From NCBI GenBank assembly GCA_016708905.1, contig JADJEV010000004.1:1054001-1118000 (forward strand): 64,000 nt of DNA, given 5' to 3'. The notes under the pieces were generated by a model that saw only the letters and a program-made list of their open reading frames with translations, did no database searches and was not told the origin of the DNA. Shown in pieces: positions 16,969-26,644 of the stretch (its first letter is position 1; each line of letters starts with the position of its first letter). Both the position numbers and the translations under genes were made by a program. Source of the DNA: Candidatus Methylophosphatis roskildensis (GTDB taxonomy: Bacteria > Pseudomonadota > Gammaproteobacteria > Burkholderiales > Rhodocyclaceae).

Positions 16969-17791
16969 TATTCGACTCCTTTCGGGTTTCTTGGTGTTTC
17001 GTATGAAGCGGACGTGGGCGGACACCCGCTGTACGAGCATCATTCTGCCCACTGATCGGAGCTTTTGCACTCAAGAAATCCAGGTGTCGGCTGTGCACGC
17101 GGGACGATTTCGCCGGGGCTGGTCGATACCGGGCCACTTCCATGCGGGCGCACCAAGTCCCGGCTGCAAATGCGGTGACGCTGTTAGTGCGGAATACTCT
17201 TGCAGTATTCGGTCAGTAGTCGCGGGCAGACCACGGATTCCTGCCAACGCTGCAGGCGGACATTCAATACGGCCGTCCAACAGAAATGCCCACGTAAGTG
17301 GCGATCGGCCGGTGAGGCCGAAGACCTGGCCGACAGGCAGTCGAGGGCGAGCGACGGTTCGTGGGCCCGTTACCAGCCGTTCGCGCCGCCCCGGGTTCTT
17401 CCTCGCCGGATTGTTCGATGATAGCCGGCTTCGACTACTCACCTCGGTACTTCCGACCGGCCCTCCGATGCCCAGACGCTATCTGCGGACTCAACCGGAT
17501 CGTCGTAACAGTCGGTATGCGCGCGGGACGGGCGCTTGGAGTCAAACTGTGTCGGATTTGATCCGCAAGAAGCGACACGTGCGGGTCAAGATGATTGCGG
17601 ACACGTAGGGGAGGGTTCAGATATTCGAGCGGTACCTGGCGCATTCGCAGCCCACGCACGATGCCGCGCGAATTAGAACCTTCGCGAACACCTGTATCGC
17701 CGTCGTTGTGCGGGCCATCACGTCCCTTGAAAGTCGCACGAATGCCCGCACTTCTTGGGGACATTGTTCGCCGAAACATGAAATCAACCCG
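16969..17791. other. Gene-free stretch
   Basis: No gene with start, ribosome-binding site and coding pattern is seen. A small hairpin with stem GAATAC/GTATTC lies at 17192-17210. The rest looks like decayed coding or repeat sequence. Confidence 0.4.
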
Positions 17792-18829
17792 ATGGGCGAC
17801 TTCTCAGCTTTCGCGATTCCAAGGTTTCTGCTCGGAGAGTCCGATGTCTCACCACCTGGGCGGGAGTTGGGGCGCGATACCGATTCAGCCAACGAAACGG
17901 ATGGCGCAGCGCTGGACACCTATTCCCGGGTGGTGTCCACGGCTGCCGAGCGGGTTGGACCGGCGGTCTGTCTGATCGAAATACGAAAGGGACGAGGCGA
18001 AGGACATGGGTCGGGCTTCGCCATTGCGCCGGACGGCCTGGTCATCACCAATAGCCATGTCGTGCATCGTGCGTCACGGATTACGGCGCGCTTTGCCGAC
18101 GGACGCGAGTTTCCTTGCACGCTGGTGGGTGAAGATCCAGCGACTGATGTTGCACTGCTGCGTGCCGAAGCAGGCGACGTCGCCTATGCACGGCTGGGCC
18201 AGTCATCTGGACTGCGCGTTGGGCAAATCGCCATTGCGATTGGCAATCCACTGGGGTTCCAGACCACTGTCACTGCGGGGGTCGTGAGCGCGCTGGGACG
18301 AGCCCTGCCATCGGCAAGTGGACGCCTGATTGACGACGTCATTCAGACCGATGCCGCGCTCAATCCGGGCAACTCCGGCGGACCTCTTCTCGATTCGTTG
18401 GGCCAGGTGATCGGCGTCAACACCGCGATCATTCCCGGCGCACAAGGACTATGCTTTGCGGTCGCCATCGATCTGGTGCGAGTGGTGATAAGCGATTTGC
18501 TGCGCTTCGGTCATGTGCGTCGGGGGTTCATCGGCATTGCCGGTGCCGACATACGCTTGCCCAAGCGTGCATTGAGCCGACTCGAACTGGTGGAGGATCG
18601 CGCGATCCATGTCATCAAGGTGGAGCCGAAGAGCCCGGCCGCCGGCGCCGGCGTCCAGGCGGGCGACGTGATCCTTGCGATCGACGGAAAGACCGTCCCC
18701 GGCATTGCCGCCCTTGCTCGCATGCTTGACGGCGAGACGATCGGTGTTTCGTGTCAGTTAACGGTGCTGCGAGGATCGCGTCTTGCCGATGTGTCGATAA
18801 CGCCTGCCGAGATGGTTGTCGGCACTTAA
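17792..18829 (+). CDS. HtrA/DegP-like trypsin-fold protease with PDZ domain
   Basis: This 345-residue serine protease has the triad His89 (TNSHVVH), Asp119 (DPATDVALL) and Ser195 (NPGNSGGPLL). A PDZ domain follows (KSPAAGAGVQAGDVILAIDG). HtrA proteases degrade or trim misfolded proteins. No signal peptide or membrane anchor is visible at the chosen start. An upstream in-frame extension to 17708 does not add one, so it may be cytoplasmic or mis-started. No strong ribosome-binding site is visible. It is followed by unrelated decayed genes on the other strand. Confidence 0.9.
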   Translation: MGDFSAFAIPRFLLGESDVSPPGRELGRDTDSANETDGAALDTYSRVVSTAAERVGPAVCLIEIRKGRGEGHGSGFAIAPDGLVITNSHVVHRASRITARFADGREFPCTLVGEDPATDVALLRAEAGDVAYARLGQSSGLRVGQIAIAIGNPLGFQTTVTAGVVSALGRALPSASGRLIDDVIQTDAALNPGNSGGPLLDSLGQVIGVNTAIIPGAQGLCFAVAIDLVRVVISDLLRFGHVRRGFIGIAGADIRLPKRALSRLELVEDRAIHVIKVEPKSPAAGAGVQAGDVILAIDGKTVPGIAALARMLDGETIGVSCQLTVLRGSRLADVSITPAEMVVGT

Positions 18830-18905
18830 AGCGTCGATCGCCCGTGGGCTGAGGGCGCCGGCGATCGACTGGAACGTTGGAGAGCGGATTGAGCACGGCA
18901 TTGTC

Positions 18906-19388
18906 TCAGAACAGGCGGCCGGAGTTGCCCTCGCTTCCCGAGCCGAACAGGTCGCTTCCCGTGAGACCGCGATCGGCGTTCGTCTGCCGGCCGTCATTGC
19001 CGAACAGGCCGCCGCGGTGACTTTCCACAGGCGGGTCGAATAGGGAAGATCCGCGGCCCGCGCCGTCGGCAGGGCTGGGATCGCCCAGGATCGAGCCCCC
19101 GGACAACTCAATCGTTCTTTCCGCCGCTGTGGTCCGACCGGCCCAATCCGCGGGTTCAGCGATGCGTGAGCGCTGTCGCTGCTCGGGAGCTGGCGTTCTG
19201 TCGCTGCGATCACGGCGTAGCCCATTGGCAATGCCTTGAGAGATCGCAATCGCACGGACCGATCAAGGCCCGCGCTGGGATTCTTCTTCCCGCCGATCAT
19301 CCGACCTTGAGTCGGCGGATCGTTCGTCATCGCTGTCGCTGCGCCCAATGGCGCGGAAGCGGCGCCGGATTCGCTCGAACAGTGCCAT
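18906..19388 (-). pseudogene. Acidic/Gly-rich unknown protein with one in-frame TGA
   Basis: The start at 19388 follows AGGAGAAACCT. The frame reads MALFERIRRRFRAIGRSDSD and runs 160 codons with a single internal TGA at 19265-19263 (codon 42). It ends in a Gly/Asn/Phe-rich tail (GGLFGNDGRQ, SDLFGSGSEGN). No family was recognised. It lies 19 nt after the decayed gene upstream, so the pair was an operon. The TGA is most simply a nonsense mutation; the sequence after it still looks coding. Confidence 0.55.
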
Positions 19389-19407
19389 AGGTTTCTCCTG
19401 ATGCGGG

Positions 19408-20350
19408 TTATCGGAAACGCCATTCGGCTGAAAGCCGGCGGCCGGCTGGGATCTGCGAATCCAGAACGCGATTAAGCAGATCGATGCCGCCGGCCTGGGT
19501 GACCTCGTAGGTCGCGACGATCCTCGACCGGGTGAGCAGAGGGTACGGCCGGACGTTCAGCACGACCCCTTGCTCGGTGAACGCCCGGTCGACGGCGTCC
19601 AGACGCGCCGGGTTGTCGGCGATCCGCGCGTGCGACATCCAGGTGCGCGCGACGAAATCGGCCTTGGTGCTGCCCGGGATGCAATTGCGGGCAACGGCCA
19701 GCGCTCCCGCGGAGGTCGGCACGAGGATGTCGCAGGACTCGGGCAATCGATACAGGAACGTGGCCCATTGGTCGAAGCTGAGCACGCCGGCCGAGAGCTC
19801 GGCCAACACCGCGGTCGCGCTGGTGGTCTTGAGTCGATAGAACAGCCGCATGAGTGCATGGCCGGTCACGTCCAACAGGTCGGTGCGGGCGATCTTGAGC
19901 TTGCGTGCGCTGAGCACAGGCACGAAGCCACCAGCGATCGCGTGTCGTCCCGCGGCGCCCAGTGGATGACCGCGTACTGCGCGTCCTTGGACTTGCCCCG
20001 TTCGTCGCCCAGATGGGCGCTCCCGATCCAGAGTTCTTCCGGGATGGTGCTGTCCAGCCAGCGGCACGCGGCTCGAAAGGCTGCTGCGGGTTTCAGTGGG
20101 AGAACCGGCATGCCAGCCGACTGGAACGCTGCCAGGTCGGACTCGCGGCATTCGGCGGCGAGGCGATTCACGAGCCCGTGCGCGAGCGACTCGCTGATGA
20201 GCAGACGGGTTCGCTCTCGACAGGTGCAGGCGCCAGCGGTCTTTCCGCCATCTCGATGCCGGCCATTCCGAGGGCGCGGTGGACGGACATGTTGCGTGGT
20301 CGCGGGTTGGGCTGCGTCTCGCGCCCGGCAATGCGGTCTTCCGTCTGCAT
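19408..20350 (-). pseudogene. Unknown gene of about 310 residues, two frameshifts
   Basis: Coding-like sequence moves through three frames. It starts MQTEDRIAGRETQ (or MSVHRALG at 20290), then from about 20203 reads TRLLISESLAHGLVNRLAAE. From about 19920 it reads GFVPVLSARKLKIARTDLLD to the end WRFR. Two one-base changes explain this. No known family was recognised. It forms a decayed two-gene unit with 18906-19388. Confidence 0.55.
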
Positions 20351-20627
20351 GCGAGCAGTCTGGCCGGCCCGCGCTCGGTGGTCTACGTGAAATTGGGCCT
20401 TTTTTGGGGGGGGTTCGAGGCTAGCCGCAGTCAATGGAGGCGCCTCTCTGCCGCAGCGTCCGTAGCTTCTCCACCCCGACGTGCGAGGACGCGTGTGCGG
20501 ACGGGGTTCTTTCCGCGACGCCTTCTTTTGGGCCGCTCGCCATCGAGCAATCTGCGCTACGGTGCGTTCCGGTATGCTGCGGGTTCGGGCCCGCAGCGGC
20601 CCACCCGTCAACACGCGAGGTGTCGCC

Positions 20628-20966
20628 ATGCCAACCCCAGGCCTCAAGAACCACGCCACGTTCGTTGAACATTGGACGCTACCCTTGCAATTCCCGCTCG
20701 GCGCATTGGTATTGCTCTGCGTGATGACAAGCGCCCGTGCGGCACTGCCAGGGGACAGCGCAGACGGCAAACGCCTGCATGACGCCCACTGCACACAGTG
20801 CCACGACACCGGCGTCTACACACGTAAGGATCCGCTGGTTCTTTCTCTGGATGCGCTGAAGCAGCAGTTGCAAGACTGCAGCCATATGGCGAAGGCACAG
20901 TTCTCGCCAGCCCAGATGCAAAACGTCGTCAAATTCCTGAACGATCAGTTCTACCACTTTCCTTAG
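20628..20966 (+). CDS. Small exported c-type cytochrome
   Basis: This 112-residue protein has a signal-like hydrophobic segment at residues 19-39 (ending TSARAALPGD). One heme site CTQCH lies at 55-59 and a candidate axial Met at 87 (CSHMAKAQ). It would carry electrons in the periplasm. The start at 20628 follows GCGAGG. It resembles short mono-heme proteins of unknown partner. A run of T then G at about 20400 lies upstream. Confidence 0.85.
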   Translation: MPTPGLKNHATFVEHWTLPLQFPLGALVLLCVMTSARAALPGDSADGKRLHDAHCTQCHDTGVYTRKDPLVLSLDALKQQLQDCSHMAKAQFSPAQMQNVVKFLNDQFYHFP

Positions 20967-21585
20967 GACGACGGCAATTCCACTGACCGCGCTGCCGGGC
21001 AAGCTCCACGCTGGGCAAGGTGAATGCTCGTACCGGCCCGGCGACGTCGCGTGTGAAATAGATTCTCCGGGCTATGGTCCACGCGCTCGCGTCGAATTAC
21101 TCCCCCACACGTTCGCAAAGCGCGTTTGCCGGCGGAGCGCGCGGGAGAAATCTCAGCCCGCACATCGCATCCGCCAAAAATCGCCTGGTTGCCCGAACAA
21201 CACGAGAAGCTGCGACAGTTGGGGGGCCGACACTGTGTCTGGGTCCGCGATCGCGCAATGCCGAAATGACATGGCTCGACTACGTGTCCCGATCGGCCGT
21301 CGCCCGCCCCTCGGTAAGGGGACGCCGCGCGAGCTGAGGTGAACCCTCGCTGAGTTGGATCAATGGAAGCTCGCCGAGCAGTAAGGTGAGTTGGATTCCC
21401 CCGTCGCTTGAACCCACCCATGGAGCGATGCGATCGAGATCCCTACTGACCCACGAGAACGGGGAGAGGTCACGGCACATTCGATAATCGGCGTCTGGGC
21501 AACAATAGACAGTACGCGGGCGGGCAGTGTGCGGCTCTGGATTCGCGACGGCCTTTTGGTTCATCCGACTCATCGAGGGGGCAAT
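20967..21585. other. Gene-free stretch
   Basis: No gene is supported on either strand. Open frames here lack starts and known motifs. Confidence 0.4.
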
Positions 21586-22148
21586 ATGCGCACAGAACAC
21601 TTCGAACCGGCCAGAGTGTCCACCAGCCAAGTGCGGATTTCCGCAGTTCTTTACGCCTGCGTTGCGATCCTGGCAGCGTGCCAAATACCGTCGGAATCGC
21701 GCGTTCCGACCGCACCGACAAAGCCTGTGCTTCCTGCAGCGCCAGCACAGGCGACGCGCTACACAATCCGTTCAGATCTGTCCGATGTACGCTTTCTCGG
21801 TTTGCCAAACTGCCGGCCCCGGAATTCATTGAGGGCACGACGCGAAACATGATGGGCAGCAAAGTGCTCGACGCCGCGCCGTTTCCTGAGATCGAGATTC
21901 GCACTGTTGACGTGATTGGTCCATCCTGGGCCCCGGACGTCACCCTACGCATCCGACTCAAAGGGGTGGAGCGTGACATGACGGTTCCGGTTGCAATCCA
22001 GTACGCAAACAACAGGTTGGAAGCCATCACTGTATTCGAGGTCAAGCAAACGGATTTCGGCATTTCACCTCTTAGCATTCTCGGCGGTGCACTGCAGGTT
22101 GCCGACGCCATACGGGTGCGCATGCGCATCGTTGCGGAAAAGTCATGA
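21586..22148 (+). pseudogene. YceI-like lipoprotein with internal deletion
   Basis: The start follows GAGGGGGCAAT and codes a lipoprotein signal with lipobox LAAC. The YceI beginning is present (TRYTIRSDLSDVRF). After position about 21800 the frame breaks and resumes at GTTRNMMGSKVLDAA, continuing to the normal YceI end (KQTDFGISPLSILGGALQVA). The middle third of the domain, including the usual GHNH region, is missing. YceI proteins bind isoprenoid-like lipids in the periplasm; this copy cannot fold normally. Confidence 0.75.
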
Positions 22149-22417
22149 CGGGGGCCATTGCCCCCAATTGTGGGACTGTGAACGTCTGCACCTCGCCCTT
22201 CCGATTGGGATAGTTGCTCATTGCGTGAGCGTCCTCGGTTCGATCTCATGCACGCGCCTCGACGCGAGCGAGTGCAGCAGCCGTAACATCCGCGGCAGGA
22301 ACTCGCCTTCGAGCCAGTCGAGCAGGTCACCGGCACGGCCAAAATGAGAGGGAATCACGGTGAACGCTTCGTGGGGCAGGGTGCGCGAAAGATCGCTGCG
22401 AGCTTAGGGCGCACGCC

Positions 22418-23254
22418 TCAGTGCAACGCCGCTGACGCGCCCGTCGTCCATCGCATCCTCACAATGTCCAAGTCGCCAGACAGATCGATACAACCGTCGG
22501 CCGCGGCTGGCCGCAGACTGCGTGTCCCTGGCGCATTCCAGCCGTTCGCCCAGGCGCTGCGCCCCAAAAATTCGAGATCGCCGGCGATGCGCGCGATAAA
22601 TCGTGCCGCCTCGCGTTGATACTGCTGTGCCGCCGGGGAATTCGCCATGGCCGGATCGCGCGGGGTGGCGCTGGCCAAGCGCACACCGCGCTCATAGCTC
22701 TGGCCGTCAATCAGCGCGCAGAAGTAGTGCACCGGGAACACCGGAATGCCCGCCCGACGCAGGTCAACCAACGCGATCACGTTGAGTTCGGCAAAGCGAC
22801 GTCCGGGCACGCTGTCGCGATCATCGATAAAGGCGAAAGTGCCGATGACCGGAGAGCCGGCTAAGCTCAGATCCGCACCGCGCGCTGGAAGGTAGAGCGC
22901 ATATTCCGGCAGGCTGAGCAGTTCTCGCCGCGCAATCCGATTGCCCCCTCCGTTTCTCTCGATCGGCGCGTCGCCCACGAACTCGACCACCGCCTTCGCC
23001 TGAAGCCAGGCGAGCGAGCAGCACAGTTTGCGCGCCAGTTGGATCGAATCGATCTCCGCTATGGCAGGGATTCGATTGGTGACCGAGGTCGCGAAGTTGA
23101 TCGGGACATAGCAGTAGTCGCGCCAGGTGACCGCCCCGTCTTTGCCCTTCGTGTAGTGATAGGAGGCGATTTCCGCACTTGCCCTCGGATGTTTCTTTAC
23201 GCAGCCGAATGCAAAATCGCAGGCGGCTTGTTGTGCTGGGTTGAGCTCAGTCAT
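22418..23254 (-). CDS. Unknown protein coupled to a tyrosine recombinase
   Basis: This 278-residue protein starts at 23254 behind AGCAGGAG and overlaps the recombinase stop as ATGA, so the two are translated together. No known domain was recognised. Visible features are an N-terminal helical part (PAQQAACDFAFGCVKKHP), a central mixed region (GTFAFIDDRDSVPGRRFAEL) and no signal peptide. It probably works with the recombinase in integration or maintenance of the element, which is inference from coupling only. Confidence 0.75.
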   Translation of the reverse strand: MTELNPAQQAACDFAFGCVKKHPRASAEIASYHYTKGKDGAVTWRDYCYVPINFATSVTNRIPAIAEIDSIQLARKLCCSLAWLQAKAVVEFVGDAPIERNGGGNRIARRELLSLPEYALYLPARGADLSLAGSPVIGTFAFIDDRDSVPGRRFAELNVIALVDLRRAGIPVFPVHYFCALIDGQSYERGVRLASATPRDPAMANSPAAQQYQREAARFIARIAGDLEFLGRSAWANGWNAPGTRSLRPAAADGCIDLSGDLDIVRMRWTTGASAALH

Positions 23255-24354
23255 TCGTGATCTCCTGCTAGCGTTGCTGGTTGAACTTCCGAATTGCCCG
23301 GAGCCGGCCGGGCGTGCCGTAGGCTGTTCAAAATTGGTCCCAAGTAGGCGCTGGCAATCTGCAGCCTGCCGTGCCCGAGCTGTTGCACGATCTTCATGCA
23401 CGCGTCGTAGTGCAACAACAGATCGCTTGGCACACCACCGCGAACCGGCGAGTGAACACCGGTCAGCTCGATATACATATCGTTGGCGAACTGGTGACGT
23501 CCGCCGTGCGCGGTAATGTCCAGCTCGGCCCGCGTGAGGCCGACCTTTTCCATCACGTAGTCGAATCGGCGCAGCGACTGCTTGAGCGTGTGCCCGGGCC
23601 GGCCCATGTGATCGTTCGTGTGAGGCGCGAGCCGTTGTGCATGCTCGATGGCGAGCCGCCGGACGTCCGAGTCGAGCGGCACGAAACGCAATCGTCCCCC
23701 CTTGGTTCCGTCGCGCAACTCCACGACCATGAGGTAGTGATCGGCGGTCAGGTCATAGCCCGGAACCAGTGATGCCGGTATGACCTGCAGGTGAGGGCGC
23801 AGCATGATCGCTTCCTTGCGTCTGAGTCCCAACGCGAAGATCAGCTCGAGTTGCGTACCGACGTAGATGTCCTGCAGATACACAAGCTCGAGCAGGCGGG
23901 GGATGTCCAGACCCTTGGCGGTCCAGCTCTTGTCCTGCGTGGCGATCGCGCTGCGCTGGTAGCGGCTCGGGTCGGGCAAATAGCGGTTGAGTGGCAGCAC
24001 CATGCCTGGCTTGCCGATCCAGATTGAGAAAGTTCGCAAGGTACTCGCCAGAAACTGGAGGTAGGCAGGCGATACGGGCTCGTCGCGCATCGGCACACCG
24101 ACTGTGTTGCAGCGCTCGGCAACGCGCGGGTCGCACGTCCAGTACCAGATCAAGTTTTCGACGTGGGTGCCGCCGAGGTTGTTCGGGTCTGGCTCGAACC
24201 CCAAGTAGCGCAGCAGGTTGAGACTGAGGCGCAAACTCTCGGCCCGTGCCTCGCGCGTGCGGTAGCTGACGTCCTTCGGTAGCCGGGCATGTCGGTGATT
24301 GTGTTGGTCGAGTATCCGTTGCAGTTTCGTGGTCCAATCGGGGTTGTTACTCAT
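23251..24354 (-). CDS. Tyrosine recombinase / integrase-domain protein
   Basis: This 367-residue site-specific recombinase has catalytic residues recognisable as Arg in LGLRRKEA, the HGGRHQFA box (HxxR), His in QLGHGR and Tyr in SAYLG. The start at 24354 follows TTGGAGGACAC. It would cut and join DNA at element ends. It reads away from the hairpin array and the par operon, which lie directly upstream and probably belong to the same mobile element. Confidence 0.87.
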   Translation of the reverse strand: MSNNPDWTTKLQRILDQHNHRHARLPKDVSYRTREARAESLRLSLNLLRYLGFEPDPNNLGGTHVENLIWYWTCDPRVAERCNTVGVPMRDEPVSPAYLQFLASTLRTFSIWIGKPGMVLPLNRYLPDPSRYQRSAIATQDKSWTAKGLDIPRLLELVYLQDIYVGTQLELIFALGLRRKEAIMLRPHLQVIPASLVPGYDLTADHYLMVVELRDGTKGGRLRFVPLDSDVRRLAIEHAQRLAPHTNDHMGRPGHTLKQSLRRFDYVMEKVGLTRAELDITAHGGRHQFANDMYIELTGVHSPVRGGVPSDLLLHYDACMKIVQQLGHGRLQIASAYLGPILNSLRHARPAPGNSEVQPATLAGDHE

Positions 24355-24423
24355 GTGTCCTCCAAAGCGGCAGTTCTGCGAAACGTCGGCGGCGCGTTCT
24401 ACGCGGGCGATGCGCGGCTGGTG

Positions 24424-25210
24424 GCGTCCCCACGGGGACGCGAAAACAGCAGGGTCCATACAGTCACGCCGGCAGACCGCGGACCAATGCGGTCTGCCCA
24501 CGAGGGCTCATCAGTGCTTTCCATACGCCAGCCCTAAAGGCGTATGTACTGTGAATGGGGTTCGTCGCAGCAAAGGCGACTGGCGGTCGTTAAAATGTCC
24601 TGGCGAGCACGCCGATGGATTTCGCCAACGGTTGTGTCCCCGCATCACGCGGGCGCTGCGGCGTCTTGCCCCGCAGCGGCATCCGATCGCTCGGACCCGA
24701 GTTACCTCGGCTTTCAATTCGTTTCCGTCCATTTCCCCGAATGCATTCAGAGCCCTGCCACCAGGCTCTCAATTGGGTTCGTGCTCGCAAGCGGTGCGCA
24801 GTGCGCAACACGCAAGCTGCCGTCGGGCAACGCACGAAGAAATGGATCGCTAAGGGATGGTGATGCTGAGCGTCGGTCAAGCCGACGTCGTGGCTACGCG
24901 TCGCCGCACTCGTGGTGCGTACAACGCAAAGAACCTACTCATCGGTCGAGCCGATGATGGCGGCGATCAACGTCGCCAAGACGTAGTGTCCTCAACGGGA
25001 CACGTGACACCAAATAGCCGCTATGGCCGCAGTCGTCAAGACAACTCCGCACCCATCGGTCTAGCCGATGACGGCGATTCGAACTCACTGCACAGCGCCG
25101 GGGGCAATGTGCTGCCTGGCGCAACTCTTCAGGGCTGGTAACGCCAGCTACGTCCAGTCCGCAAGGACCAGAACCTCCTTTGACGGAGGGCTTCGGCCAC
25201 GACGGCCGAA
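24424..25210. ncRNA. Dense hairpin array, candidate large structured RNA
   Basis: About 790 bp without a gene hold more than 20 short, mostly perfect hairpins of different sequence. Examples are 24424-24441, 24472-24497, 24522-24546, 24655-24677, 24749-24769, 24871-24887, 24940-24956, 24986-25003, 25054-25070, 25157-25168, 25174-25190 and 25192-25210. Several end in five-base loops of the type TCNAG or TCAAC closed by GG/CC. One has a GCAA tetraloop when read on the plus strand. Spacing is about 20-50 bp. It may be a large ornate RNA (as GOLLD or ROOL are elsewhere), a long leader, or a DNA-level hairpin tract of the mobile element. Strand is not settled; the GCAA loop favours plus. Confidence 0.5.
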
Positions 25211-25401
25211 TAAGCGATTTGACTTTACGCCGGCTTGGGGGCGCGTGTCAACTCGTTAGACGCAATCTAACTTTCCGGATTGTTCTCCCGTTTATTGCAA
25301 ATCGCTCGGAACGCTTGACAAGACGCGGGGTTCCGGTACCTCTGGTTTCGACAATGCTGAAGGGGTAGATGCTGATCGCATCTCCCGCATTTTCCCGTTG
25401 G

Positions 25402-25484
25402 ACGCGCACCCAACGCGCACCCAACGGGGGCCCCCATTTCATCGTTTGCCACGATGCGTCGTTGGGTGCGCGTTGGGTGCGCGT
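25402..25484. promoter_or_regulatory. Iteron palindrome, candidate parC centromere/operator
   Basis: Two perfect 24-bp arms, 25402-25425 and 25461-25484, are inverted copies. Each arm holds two tandem 11-bp units GCGCACCCAAC. The 35-bp centre contains GGGGGCCCCC. It lies about 105 bp before the parM-like gene. ParM systems bind ParR to 10-11 bp iterons flanking the parM promoter, so this is probably the centromere and autoregulatory site. Confidence 0.6.
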
Positions 25485-25588
25485 CGAGGACTAACCTCGA
25501 AAACCGCGTTTTTTAGGGGGTATTTCGCCTGGCGCGAGGCCCCAAAGGGGGGTTACGTTGTCCTCAACGCATGTGAAGGAGAGGACAA

Positions 25589-26644
25589 ATGGCGCACAAC
25601 GGCACAAGCGACGCAATCGCCGGCGCGATCGATGTCGGGTATGGCAACACCAAGTACACCTTCCGCGACGCCCAGGGCAACGTGAGATGCGGGATCTTCC
25701 CGTCGATCACCAATTGGAGCGCGGCGGACCAATCCAAGGCGGTGATCGGAGACCGGAGGGAGACCGTCGTCCTACGTGTCGGCAGGATGTATCACGAGGT
25801 GGGACCGGACATCGCGGCCGCACGTGGCCGGTACCGCGCCTCGAACATGCACGACGGCTATGTCGAGACGCCGGAATACCAGGCGCTGGTCAAAGGCGCC
25901 CTGCACTACATCGGTGAGGACCGGCTCGACGTTCTGGTGCTTGGCCTTCCCGTTCGCCATTTGATTGCCAAACGCGCATCGCTCGAACGCGCCTGGGAAG
26001 GGGAACACGAACTGGCCAACGGCAAGACGGTGATCGTCGACAAGGTGCGCGTCTTCGCTCAACCGCAAGGCGCGCTCGCCTGCTTCAGCGCCACCACGGG
26101 AAACAAGTCCGTCACACGGGGCGATCTGAACCTCGTGATCGATCCGGGGCAAAGAACATTCGACTGGCTGGTGAGCCGTGGCATGACCTTGATCCAGCAG
26201 CAGAGCTCCTCGACCGACCGGGGAATGTTCGACATCGTCCGCACGATCGCCGAGATGATCTCAACCGATCTTGGGGAGGACTACCAGGACTTCGAGGCGA
26301 TCGACAGAGCGATCCGTTCTGGAAAACCGATGACGCTGTCTCAGCAGCCGTACGACATCAAGCGCTTCAAACCGATCGTCGAGCAAGTCACCCGGGAGGC
26401 GGTAGCGCGTCTACTGGAGAATGTCCGCGACGTCGCCTCAATTCAGAACATCCTGCTGGTCGGCGGCGCCGCCAAAGTGTTCAAGCCAGCCGTCAAGGAG
26501 GCCTTCCGCAAACACCGGATCACGGATATCGATGAGCCGGTCTTTGCCAACGTCCGCGGTTTTCAGGTGATCGCCGACGAATTGCTGGCAAGACGGCGAT
26601 CGCACTCGGCGCCTGCCCAGCCTGTCCACGTGGGGGCGGTATGA
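25589..26644 (+). CDS. ParM/StbA-like actin-family ATPase
   Basis: This 351-residue protein has actin-fold nucleotide motifs: AIDVGYGNTKYTF (phosphate 1), VIDPGQRTFDWLV (phosphate 2) and LLVGGAAKVF (adenosine). ParM-type proteins polymerise and push plasmid copies apart. The start follows GAAGGAGAGG. It overlaps the next gene as ATGA, and an iteron palindrome lies upstream. Together these make a type II partition operon, so the region is, or was, a plasmid or a plasmid-like integrated element. Confidence 0.88.
   Translation: MAHNGTSDAIAGAIDVGYGNTKYTFRDAQGNVRCGIFPSITNWSAADQSKAVIGDRRETVVLRVGRMYHEVGPDIAAARGRYRASNMHDGYVETPEYQALVKGALHYIGEDRLDVLVLGLPVRHLIAKRASLERAWEGEHELANGKTVIVDKVRVFAQPQGALACFSATTGNKSVTRGDLNLVIDPGQRTFDWLVSRGMTLIQQQSSSTDRGMFDIVRTIAEMISTDLGEDYQDFEAIDRAIRSGKPMTLSQQPYDIKRFKPIVEQVTREAVARLLENVRDVASIQNILLVGGAAKVFKPAVKEAFRKHRITDIDEPVFANVRGFQVIADELLARRRSHSAPAQPVHVGAV

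Noticed and set aside
18906..20350. Relaxase/conjugation genes
   Set aside because: Considered because of nearby plasmid-like DNA, but no HUH or relaxase motif is visible.
20395..20425. T/G homopolymer as a terminator
   Set aside because: No stem precedes the T run and the following G run is unlike an intrinsic terminator.
24424..25210. CRISPR array in the hairpin tract
   Set aside because: The hairpins differ in sequence and spacing is irregular; there is no constant direct repeat and no cas1/cas2, although a Cas4-like gene lies 2 kb away.
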